The translations under genes were made by a program, and so were the position numbers. This document shows, one piece after another, positions 1-14,263 of a stretch of 64,000 nt of DNA. This DNA is from Rotaria socialis. Lineage: Eukaryota > Rotifera > Eurotatoria > Philodinida > Philodinidae. The DNA is taken from assembly GCA_905331475.1 (NCBI GenBank), contig CAJNYU010000419.1, forward strand, positions 24,266-88,265, read 5' to 3'. Positions within the stretch are counted from its first letter, which is position 1, and the number at the start of each line of letters is the position of its first letter. The notes under the pieces were generated by a model. The model was not told where the DNA came from, searched no databases, and saw only the letters and a list, made by a program, of their open reading frames with translations.

Positions 1-1232
1 TGTAGGAATTCATATTCATTTTCGTAAATTTCGCATTTTTTCATGATGATAAAAAATAGACGCAAATTTACGGTCACTTAAATCATGTTTTCTAAAGTTT
101 GATTCTCTATGTAGACATTATAAACGTGTAAAAATACAAGAAGAATATTTATTTTCTCTTACTGTTCTTCGTAATTTTTTTCTTCTTTCCTCAGCTCTAT
201 GTTCTTCTTTTTTGTTTATTTTTGTACATATATCTTATTCACAATAATAACATGTCTATTCAGATCTTGTGATGTTATTAGTATGACTCATATAGTTTTT
301 AATCTGAGCAGAAAATAGAGAGGCTCGTCCTTAATATGTATTTCTCTTTCGCCCATATTTGTTAATTTTTCTGATGTGTAATTGTAGTTCTATTTGTTTT
401 TAATTATAATGCATATGCTATCGTTTATTTTCTATTATAAATCCTTTTATATTTTGAATAAAATTACACAAGCAATAGAACTTGATGTTCATTGTGTTTT
501 ATGATAGTTTTGTCAGTCTTAACTTGTTAAAAGCTTGAAATAGAATTTTTATGGTCAACAGTATATTGTTAATTGTAATTGCAATGTTATCATAAAAAAG
601 GAACTTTGCTATTCTAAATGCCATCGATACATAGGCGTTTCTCTTTTGTTATTATTATATGATTGAAATTTATTCATCGGATTATATTGGATATTATTTA
701 AATAACGAAAAAGCGTTGTACCTATTGTAAACGAAATGCAAATATCAATATTTATATAGAATATCAGTGTCTAAATGTTCTTGTTAAGAACGACAATATT
801 TCTTTATCGTTTTTGTTTCTAGCTGATCGAAGGAATAAATATTCCTGCTGTTGTCATCCACCATCTGGCAAAAACAGGACGAGATTCTTGTCCTTTTAAT
901 GGTGTCTTCTAAATCGTCAATAACTAGGTCTCCCGAAAAAAAAATCGCAAGACGACGAAGAACAAGAAGCAGAAGAAAAAAAGAAAGAAAACGATAAGGC
1001 AAAAAACTATAAGCAACAGGAAAAGAAATGCAGAAACATCAATAACAACATCATTTGTTTTTGTTCAAGGTAAATAATATCCACCGAAAAAACTTAATAC
1101 TATTGTTTTCAGATACGATAAAAATTGAATCGTAGAACAATCGCATATACCGAGTGATCGAGTAATTTCAGTTCTAGTTTTCTTTTTCTTTTCGACATAA
1201 TTTATTTACATACAAACTAGATTAATTATGAA
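1..1232. other. Left edge, no gene recognised
   Basis: AT-rich sequence with no open frame that I can tie to a family. A short purine-rich stretch near 900-1000 could encode an Arg/Lys-rich peptide but has no other support. The last part presumably carries the promoter and 5' leader of the LARP4-like gene. An AG acceptor-like site at 1219-1220 lies 12 bp before its ATG. Confidence 0.4.
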
Positions 1233-4200
1233 ATGGAACCTCATCTACAACAACATCAATCTTATATCGATCTGGGTAAAGTTGATTAGTCGTGTTCTGT
1301 GTGTAGGTTAGCTTGAAACGATAATTTATATCTAGATGTCATTTGGTTTTCAAGCACGTGCAGATATATGAAGTTGTTGTGACAGATTTCAATAGGTTCT
1401 ACTATTATTCATTCAGGTTATATCTCACGCGATTTACGCCAATATTTTCGAAAATAGATTTCCGATTATCGTCATGTACTCTTTCAAATTTTGATTCGAT
1501 CGAGATAAATTGCGAATACGTCTGTTTGGAGTTCTCATTATTAATTTTCACAATGTTTTCAATTGTTTAGTCTCTAGATAGAATATCATGTATCTCTTTT
1601 TGTTTTGATTTTAGTTCATTTATCTACAGGGCACTCTTTTCAAGCACAGCGAAAATACCAAGAATCAACATTTTCGACGAGAAATATGTTCAATATAGGC
1701 GATCATCTATCAACAGTTTCTAATATCAATTATCGGACTCTCGCAGGTAAACGATAGTAAATTCTATTGATTTCAATTTTCTTTATTTTAATTAACAAAA
1801 TCTAAGATCATCCATTACAACTTTCACCGGAACAATTAAGAGAAAAATTACGTAAACAACTTGAATATTATTTCTCCAAGTTAGTTTTTCTTTTTCTTTC
1901 TCTCTCGATATCTTTCATTTTCTTTGTTGCTATCAAGAGAAAATATGATACATGATATTTATTTACAATCACAAATGGATGCTGATAGTTACGTACCTAT
2001 ATCGTTAATTGCGAATTTTAAACTTGTGAAACATCTTACACATGATTTACAATTGATTATCGATGTTCTCAAAGGTAAACATAGAAAAACTCGACACTTC
2101 AATTGATTTGTCTTTTAGAAGGTTTTCAAATTTTCAGCACAGCGAAATTTCGATGATGAGTCATCGCGGTCGTCATGACCCTTTCTTTTTTCAGCTACTA
2201 AACGAGATCGCGAGCTAATCAGTTTCTTCTAGATAGTTACTTCTTTTTTAAAATACCCATACGATTTCCCAATGACATGGCATGAGATAAAAAAAAAGAC
2301 AAATTTTCCTATGGGAAGAGTTGGTTCGCCCATATCTTTTTTTATGGGAGTCTTAAAATAAAATACTCCCATTACATCCTATTTAGACTTTGCTCTCAGA
2401 CACGAAAGCTGTCAGTTCTATGTCGATTTCTTTACACGGAGCTTAATTTTCAAAAGAAAAAGCCGCACAATGATACGAAATTTTCTATTGTCCAATAGAT
2501 ATTCAGTTCGTGTTCGTTTCAATGTAGGCTTTAATTATTTTTTAGCGAATAGGTTTCTAATCCGTACAGAAGTATAATCAAATATCGGTTTGGAGATACA
2601 GGAACAAATAGAAGACACATAACATTCCTCTTATATTAACCATTACGAAGACAGACTCCAAATGGGATGATATGACAAATTTCTCTCATGGGAATGCTCA
2701 TCTGGCTGTCTGCGGATAGTTCGCAGACATTGTTGAAAATAAACTCACAGATCATAATCAATAAAAGCGCATATCAATCTATGAACTACCTGTCACTCAT
2801 CTCAAATGAGATTTCTTCCTGTGATTGATTTATGACTCTATCCGAATTCATTTCGTGCTTTACCTAACATCCCTTCTTTTTTAGAATCACCTTCGATTGA
2901 AGTTGATGCAGCAGAGAAAAGAGTTCGTTCATCAGATTATTTAGCATATCTTCCAACACGAAAACGTTGTACGATTATATTACGGAATGTACCATTGGAT
3001 GCAACCGAGAATGAAGTATTAGCATTATTTTCGAATGAATCTTGTCCAGTGCCATCAACTGGATGCGAACGAGTATTAGAATCGAATCATTCAGATTGTT
3101 GGTATGTTACATTTAACAATGAAGACGAGGCACACAATGCATTTTTGTATCTAACAAGAGAAAGTATTTCAATACGTGGTCAAAAAATTATGGTAAAAAT
3201 TTGATTTTGATCTTATTTTGGAAAAATACAAAATTTCGATTTTTGTAGGCTCGTATGAAAGCTTGTCTGTGGCAAAAATCTCTGATATCATCAAACGAGG
3301 CTGTAAAAGATTTATCTGTATCACAAAGTTCTTCATCGAATTTTACACAAGAACCGTATTCTCCTGTTTATATTCCAACAATCCCGATCAATCATACAAA
3401 TCAAACCTTATCTATTGGAAATCTATCACAACAGCAAACAGCCGTTAAACCTCGTCACGTGCAAGTTTTACAACAATACTTACCAATGACTTCTAATTCT
3501 AATACATCATCGCATCAACATACGATGCCACCAAGAGTTTTATTTACGGCAAATATGCAACCATTAGCTATGAATTATTATCCACAAACGCAATATCTTA
3601 ATAGAAATGTAAATTTTTTAATTCGATTGAAAATATTCTTAAAAAGATTTTCTTTTGTTTTAGCATTCTATTCTTCCAATTAATTTTTGGTATATACCTC
3701 CAACAGCAGATTCATATTCACCTATGGTAAAATCGAAATCTTTAAGATTCAGTTCTGTGAAAAAAGTTTTATAAATAATATTTTTCACAGAACTATCTCA
3801 TTTGAGTAAAAAACGCGTCTAATTCAAGGAGTATTTTTTTTCTATTTACAGTGTACCCGTCTCAATTCTTTAATGCGAGTAGGGAAGTTTTCATAGAATA
3901 ACTCAAGTAGAACTTTTTGTTTTCTTACTAGATATGTTTGCATGTTCTTTGTTAATTGATAAGATGACAAAAGCACATAGTTAAATTTGATCTGTAGAGA
4001 TATGATTTTTGAAACAAATATTTCATAAAAGAAAAAGTTGAATTTTCGATAATTTACTTTCTATTTTTAGGCTTATAATATTCAATCTAAAACTCGGCTA
4101 TCAACAGCATCGAAACCACGGTATATTGAATAATAATAATCATAAGATTTGGTATTGAGAGAATATCGCACCACCAATGGAGATGTGTGGGATTACGTTG

Positions 4201-5144
4201 TTGCTTAGTTCCACTCTAGTAGAACTTGATTTACCCGAGGAAAATTATGTAGTCCTCTTGAAATATGTACCAGCTAATTTTCCTCTAAAATAGTAATCAG
4301 AAATACCATTGAATCAGTATGATGATTTTTATCTGTTGAACAAGAGTCAAATACACGATAGGATGATAAAATGTCTCATTATTCTCGGAAGATAGAAAAA
4401 ATAATTTACGGGTTAGGCTGGTGTGAAGGAAGCGCTTAGAAACGCTTCCTGCACGCCGAATTCAACAGATTTTCCAAAAGTCTATTCAGAAGACGGGCAC
4501 CAGATATATACGGAACCACATGTTTTTTTGTTCCTGCGATTCTAGTGTATGTGCCTGTCTATTTAGAGAAAAAAATGAACTTTTTTACTACAACTGTAAA
4601 CCCCGTCTACTTGACTGTACTATGGAATACGAAAGTTTTCGATTGCTTCCTCTGGGCGAGAACACATATCTTTTGATTCCGACCCTCAGAACGATTTTCA
4701 CAGTTCTACCGGAGACTCCTCTACCAATAAGAACACTCATTGTGTTGGGTCTCGTATTTCCCAATAAAATAAAATAAAAATCGAGATTATAATATGATTT
4801 ACCTCCGGTACGACATTCTCTAATACCGAATGATGCTTTGGTTCTATTTCACCCTGTCATATAAAACAAATGATGATTTTTCTCTTCTATCTATTAGTAA
4901 TTCAACAAAATCAATTTCTAATCATGTAGAACATTCAAATGAGTTACATGATACGAATTCGTTGGTGCCTCCGAAGTCATCTAATAGATCGACTATTGGA
5001 GATAATCAAAATTCAAACAATGACAATTATTCATTAAATCAAATATCAAATGATAATACATGTACATTGAAACAAACAGATTCATCAATATCTGAATCTA
5101 TTGAACAGTCAACAATCAATGATTTTTCACACCAAAATAATTAA
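1233..5144 (+). CDS. LARP4: La-related protein 4 (LARP4/4B-like)
   Basis: Nine-exon model: 1233-1275, 1630-1746, 1807-1879, 1938-2074, 2885-3192, 3249-3608, 3664-3726, 4071-4120, 4898-5144, giving 465 aa. Exons 3-4 encode the La motif ([11 protein letters not shown] followed by [16 protein letters not shown]). Exon 5 encodes the RRM, with family-like stretches [10 protein letters not shown] and a serine/cysteine-rich loop after LFSNESCP. The rest is a low-complexity S/N/Q tail. LARP4 proteins bind poly(A) and PABP in the cytoplasm and stabilise mRNA or promote its translation; that role is transferred from the family. The start is the ATG whose exon splices in frame into the conserved region. 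The last intron (4121-4897) holds an inserted TIR element; retaining that intron would add four codons and then a stop. The protein is shorter than human LARP4 (about 720 aa), mainly in the C-terminal half. Coding-like stretches at 6.3-6.6 kb could be alternative 3' exons. Confidence 0.88.
4148..4830. mobile_element. TIR-bounded element (non-autonomous) in LARP4 intron
   Basis: The two ends are inverted copies over about 25 bp. The left end begins TTTGGTATTGAGAGAATATC at 4148 and the reverse complement of the right end reads TTCGGTATTAGAGAATGTCG, followed by matching ACC. About 680 bp long, no transposase frame inside. It contains a hairpin near 4428-4450 (GAAGCG...CGCTTC). I could not identify a clean target-site duplication, so the superfamily is open. 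It lies wholly within the last LARP4 intron. Confidence 0.6.
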
Positions 5145-6312
5145 TACGACCATAAATATTATCGTCAAGTTTAAATGAAAATAGTGCATTATTTACTTCT
5201 TCTAATGATAAAAAGAAAAATAACAAAAAAATTTTAAAATATTTGGTGCTATAGGTTATGTTTCTATTGTCTGTCAGAGATAGATTTTTGCGCATTAGAT
5301 GAATGAATACTTCCCGACTTATGTTGCTCTTGTTCTCTTTTTTTTTCTTGTGTAAAATTCGTTTATGTTTATATTTCGACAAATACGTGGATCATATGAA
5401 CGCGACGAAGAAAAAATAGAAGCTGCATGACTTTCTCTTTGAGAAGGGTTTCAATAATAAATTTAATGATTATTTCGGGGAAACTACGAACTATTTTCCG
5501 ATGGTATGGCTCTATTATGATGGCCCGAAAATTTCGTTCATGTCACTACTTGATAGCGAAATCATCGAACTCGAAATTTAGTTAATTTCACTTCTGTCTT
5601 CTCAAATGAAGTATCATTTACATCAGAAATGTAAGACGAACTCGACGGTTTTTTTAATCTATTAGAAAGCCATTGTGTTCTCGTCTTTAAATACAGTACA
5701 CTCACTGGCACTGATTGCAGAACAAAAAAAACCCGCAAGGCGAATCATATTACCTTCTTAGTCATTGGCTAATGTCTGAATAGCTTGAAAGCATTGATTT
5801 AGAATAACTTGACATTTTATTTTCTCGTATTGATGTTCATAGATCTTCCTTGAAAGAAATGAATAAAATTTAGAGCCAATAGTCTGACCAGAAAAATATT
5901 GTTTAGATTATTCTAATAATTTGTTTCGTCCAAGAATTAAGTAAACTACTTGGTCTTGCAATTGCAAAGACAAACAACTTCCTCGAAAAATTCGAATAGA
6001 TACAATAATACGAGACGAGCCGCGATGGACATCTATGATGTCGCTATCAGTCGCCAATTGTTCTTCGAAATTTCATTCGTCCTTGTTATTCATCTAATGG
6101 GAACGTAAAATTCAAGCATGATAATAAATCGGTCGTTCGTCTTCATTTTATTGCCTTTAATACATTTTAAAACCACGAATACAAGTGATTCATGAACACC
6201 GTAATGGTAGCTGGTTTAAAAATAATGTTACAAAACAAGAAACAATTAAGGTTTTACTAATGAAATTCATAGGTTAAGATAACTTTATTTTTTGTTTTCT
6301 TATTTATTTTAG

Positions 6313-6597
6313 TTCAAAATATCAATGATATAAATTGGATGAATCAAATAGAAATGTCAGTGTTCATCTCAGTGAAATATTCTCGGGTACGCTCAACTTT
6401 TCTTCTCTCATAAAGATTAAAATTATCTGTAAGGATTACTCTAAAATAATTTGAAGGAAATTACAAGTCAGACTTCATATCGTCAGCTGCTGAATCATTC
6501 GCAGTGTTTCCACACGACTTCGAGGCGTTATTTGAAAGAGCCAAATCTATTAGTAGTAAAACCTCTCACATTAACTACATCAACTGTAATATTGTAA
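6313..6597 (+). CDS. Two coding-like exons, possible alternative LARP4 3' end
   Basis: Segment A (6313-6386) is preceded by a pyrimidine-rich AG and followed by GTACGC. In the frame that starts two bases in it reads 24 codons without a stop (QNINDINWMNQIEMSV...). Segment B (6457-6597) follows an AG, continues in the same frame and reads 46 codons to a TAA (begins EITSQTSYRQLLNHSQ). The residue composition looks like real protein, but I recognise no family. They lie 1.2 kb downstream of the LARP4 stop on the same strand. A short open stretch at 5156-5248 in another frame is similarly S/N/K-rich. They could be alternative 3' exons of LARP4, a separate small gene or chance. Confidence 0.25.
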
Positions 6598-7210
6598 TTG
6601 AATTGTTAAGTTTATCTAATCGACTGTAAAGAGTATGCATAGCGCGTCTTGAATTTTTTATTTTTAAATAGAAGCTGTGTATTGTTAATATAAAACTCGT
6701 AAAAATATGTTCCTACAAAGTGTCATTAGCTTTACGCCGTCAGAATAATTAACTATGGAGCTTCAGCTCGCCCATCCATGCTTTTATTTCGATAGTTGAA
6801 AAACAATTGCTTCAAGGTAGTTGATTTTCCAATCACGAATATGTGCAGCGTCAACGTCTGACCATTGAAAAATTCAGTACATTTATTGTCTGCATTAGAT
6901 TTATCATTATATAAATATAACGAAGAAAAAAAATCGCACAGCTAACAAGATTATTTTACGAGTAAAACCTTGGAAAAAAATCGACAATAAATTCTGAATG
7001 AGCCGACTGAAATTTTCCCTAAACATATTTCTATTTAATATTGTAATCATGAATAAGCGCAGGCTTATGTTAACAAAAAAAAATAAACACCGGCCTCAAC
7101 TTCAGATAAAACCATCTTGCACTCGAGATTGTACAATAGTTAAGCCCATTTATTGATTTGCAAGTGTCTTGTTGAAGTATATAGGGTAGAAATTTGAACC
7201 CTCCCCACAG

Positions 7211-7277
7211 ACCGTTACAGAGAAGTTAACTAATTAGATAATTGGCTAATTAATTAATCATTTTTCTCTGTGATGGT
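7211..7277. repeat. Short imperfect foldback repeat
   Basis: ACCGTTACAGAGAA at 7211-7224 is matched by TTCTCTGTGATGGT at 7264-7277 on the opposite strand (12 of 14 bases), with AT-rich partly complementary sequence between. This could be a tiny MITE remnant or a chance hairpin. Confidence 0.4.
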
Positions 7278-9175
7278 TTCTAGAGACTCCATACATCATA
7301 ATACAGGCCACAACAGAGAAGCTTCACTGACTGTGATAGACGGATTCCAGAAAAGGAGTTTCATCGTGTTTCACATTTTAATCTCGCACGGATTGTGCTA
7401 ACAGCTTTTTAGAATAGAATATAACTGAATTAGGGTCACATATGCTGAAACTTTCAGCTCGAGTGAGAGATGTCGAGACTAAAACCTGCTAGAGGCTTCT
7501 GTGCTCTGAATAATTCGATAATAGGAGCAGTCGACTTCGAATATTATTTTTGTTGTACAGAATCTAAGATAAAAGCAATCTCTCTGTTATCATTACCGAG
7601 TTATGCCGACTACACTCACCCCCGTTTGATTCCGGAACTAAGAGTCCTAATCTACTGAATCAATGGTAGATATAAATTATTATTCATGAATTGTAACTAG
7701 ATGTTCATAACTTCAGGCTTTCTTCTATAATCATGAGATACTCAACAAACCATGAAAAACAGCTATTTTCTATACTAAAGCTTCTAAACATTCGAGATTT
7801 GTCTACATGAAATATCACGATTGAAATCCATCAACACAAGTATTCATGGTATTTCGGTTGATAGAGTAACTATTTATATTATGAATCTGTCAAAAGATTT
7901 TTTTTCTCTCAATATACAAGTGCAAAAATACGTAAGAAAAATTTAATTAGCTTTTTGACGTATGAATACTACCTAGAATAAAATAGATTAGTAGCTATAC
8001 TGTCTGATGATGTTTCAAGAGAATGAATGAATGACAGATATTTAAGTCTAAGTTACTTATTTCCTTTTTTTATTCTAATTTTTTTTTACCAAGCTACTCT
8101 AGTGTCTGTTGTAGTTGAACGAAAACGACTCGTATTTCATTTGTTCTCTAAGTACAAAGAGTGAATTTGATATTGCTTGATTAGAAAATGAAAATTTTTT
8201 TAAATATTTGATTTCTTTTTTCAATAACTTATTCAGTACTCTAGATGAGTTTAGGATCAAAATTTCGCTTAAAAACAGAAGCCGTAGAGTAAACAACAAA
8301 AACGTTTTTGCCCTATTTTCTTTACCAAAAATGTTTCTTCCATTTCCTATAAATACTTGTTGCATTTTTTTTGTTATTATGAAGAAATCGGTTTTTAATA
8401 TATTTAAATGTCTATTGCTTAAAATACCCTTTTTGTTTTGCATGTAATCGAGTGTGCCACGCCATTTAGCTACTAAAGATAATTCTCTTGAATGAAAATA
8501 TTATTTCCAATTGAATTTGTCAAGTCATTTAACGAACTTAGAGTGCAGATTTAAGACTTGTATTTTATCGATATTTATGCTAGTATTAAAAACAATGCAT
8601 TTAGATTTCTATTCTTATCGTATAGTCAATCAGAGTTGTAATGAATGACTAATGAAGTAAAATGATCTTCTGGAGGATTCTATCGCTCGATATGTATGTG
8701 GGCAATATTATTGATGCCTAGATTACTCTAATGTTGCTATTCTTCTTTTTTTCGTGCTCACATTGATAAACAAGTGAAGCCTCGATTCCATAATGTCCTT
8801 GTCGTAATTCTTTTTTCTTTTTCTTGCGTTCTCTTCTCCCTACTTCGTTATTTTTACCAATACCGGGGACATGTTGTTTTCAGTGTTTTGCTCTTTTTTT
8901 AATAGTTTATATCAATTACGGTCTCACGGATTCTCTTACTGAAATAATGATTCAATCAATATGTTCATATGGAACAACATATTCTATTAACATACATGAA
9001 TATGATAGTCTGTCTTTCTACTTGACACATAAAAGCAATGTGCTCTTGCGCCTATTGCATGTTTTCTAGATGGGTAGGAATCGACAATAGTTACAGTATA
9101 AGAAAAAAAATATATTGCCCGTTGAAAAAAAAATAAAAGAAAGGAAGAAATCCTAGCGAATAACCGAATGACAGA

Positions 9176-9193
9176 AGAGAGAGAGAGAGAGAG
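9176..9193. repeat. (GA)n microsatellite
   Basis: Uninterrupted GA dinucleotides of about nine units in an intergenic stretch. Confidence 0.8.
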
Positions 9194-10537
9194 GAATATC
9201 TTAATTGGTACTTTTTCTTGAGGGTGCATATATGCTTGTGTGACATTAGAAAAAGCTAAGACGTCACTTATGTTCGATGAAAAGAGGGGTTATTGAGGTG
9301 ATGTTAAAAAATATATGTATCGAAGAATATTCTATCTCTGTTTTTTTCAGACTTTCTATTATTCGGAAATTTTCAATTATTGGAAAAAGACCAGACATAC
9401 ATTTATTGTTTTTGCATAGATATGATAGCATTTTGGTTCTCTTTTCTTCTAATGTGTATCAGCTGCGTGTAGCCGTAGGAGAGAAAGTAATAAAAAGAAA
9501 AATAGAAAAATTTAGTGATGTATATACACTATTCAGTAATAAATCAGTATAAAGGCAAAAAGAACTAAGCAGTATCTATCTTATTAATACAGAAATTTTT
9601 TTTGTCGTCTATGTAAAAATTTCATTAAACTTTTAGAAAAATCCTTTTATCTTTTGTCATCAGTGTGTACTTACACCTGATAAGAAAATTTGTTTTTTTA
9701 ATACTCTTAATGGTAAGTCACAATTAATGTAGCCTATTTTAAGTGCAAAATTTCCATAGGCTAATATTTGAATCGTCAAATATCACACATATGATGTATA
9801 TTACATAAATTAATATGAGTTGTCAGTCACGACAGATCTTAATGGTTTTTCCATTGTGCTAAAACTGTTCTATTAATGAATGTAAAACCCTAGATAGAAT
9901 AAAGAGAAAACATCGATAATACACTAAATAACATATATATGCATTTTTGTCGTTCAGACCTCAATTAAAATATACAAGTTGCCATTAGAATACACAAACA
10001 AGAAGTAATCAATAGTTGTCAGCAATAAAAAGAAATCAAATATTGACTCGATGTTATTCTCTTCTTTTTTTTTTATATTTTTTTTTCAAAATAGGTCATG
10101 ATAAAATATGCTGTATATATAGCATTATTAAAGCTACTTTAGATTTTCTTTTTCTCTATCAACCGAAGGTGTTGACATTAGCATAAATGACATAAGAAGA
10201 CTAGAGTTTCCTCGTTCGTTGATCTCTATATGAGTGGTATCATCATTCATGATGAAGTAGAGTCCAAATAAGAAGAAGAAAAAAAAATAGACGATTAAAT
10301 AGAAGGGAAAAAACGAAATGAGTACCGCAGGTTTATATGAAATTATCAGGCATCGTTAGAAATATATCAAGGCGCCGTTTTTCTTATTTTTTTTTCTTTC
10401 TTCTCACTGCGTACCTGGTAAAAAATAAAAACATGCCGCTTTTCTTTTTGTCATTTGCAGACGACTCGTCACTAACAACACATATAAACTACTGTTTGCA
10501 TATTTTCCCTGGATGTTAAATAATCTACTCTGCTAAT

Positions 10538-13546
<3,009 letters not shown>

Positions 13547-14263
13547 AATTTATTTTCTCTTTTTTAACGGTGATTCATTTTTGTTCTTGTCTAAAAGGTG
13601 GTTGTTAAATTTTCTTCGTTTCTTATTTTTTTTGTTTTTCGTATTATTTATTCTCATAGTCAATTTATTGTATTGTGAAATGTATATCGTTTTATTAATA
13701 ATTCTGATCGTTGTTCTTTTTCTTTTCTTCTTCATGATATGTGTTGTACATCTGAAATTTAAGATTCTTTTTTCCTGTGAGCACTTTTCGAACTGCGGTT
13801 ATATTTATATATGTATGATCAAAATCATATTTATATTCAAGATTATAACTGTACACCCGAGACTCCGTGTATTTGAAAATAATAATAATAAAATCTTCTT
13901 AGGCAGTGCGACCGAATTATTTCATTAGATTTAAAAAATCAACTAAATCAACTTTCCCAGGAAATTATAGTGTTGAAATCGACGTTGATTACATCTTACC
14001 AGTCTATTTTTGAACCTTTGCTGAGCAAACCTGGCACGGAGATTATTTTTTCTGCCTTGAAGAAACGCGTAAAAGGTTATAAACATTTAATTTTTACCCT
14101 TGACTTGCTAAATTAATTCTTGTCAATCCGAGAAAATCTTTTATTTAAATCAAAAGAACGCATGAGTAGGAATTAATTAAACCCATACGTGTCTCCTTTG
14201 TAGCTCGAAGAACTAGATCTAAACCGTTTTATAAATAATATATTGCTTTTGTAGATTAATACA
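13547..14263. other. ERK-DDX27 intergenic spacer
   Basis: T-rich 3' flank of ERK followed by the leader of the DEAD-box gene. An AG preceded by pyrimidines (GCTTTTGTAG, ending 14254) lies 9 bp before the next ATG and may be a 5'-UTR or spliced-leader acceptor. No gene seen. Confidence 0.5.

Larger units (their letters stand above)
5145..10537. other. 5.4 kb gene-poor intergenic region
   Basis: No family-recognisable gene on either strand. Open frames here are short and dominated by AT- or pyrimidine-rich translations. It holds two coding-like segments (6313-6386, 6457-6597), a small foldback repeat (7211-7277) and a GA microsatellite (about 9176-9193), listed separately. The 3' part should contain the ERK promoter. 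Confidence 0.5.

Noticed and set aside
4520-4777. 85-codon frame inside the LARP4-intron element
   Set aside because: No similarity to a transposase, and composition is not distinct from background.
8099-8447. Overlapping 114- and 79-codon frames on opposite strands
   Set aside because: Low-complexity Lys/Phe/Asn sequence, no splice context and no family resemblance; typical of AT-rich DNA.
9277-9552. 91-codon plus frame
   Set aside because: Ile/Phe/Lys-rich with no recognisable pattern or splice partners.
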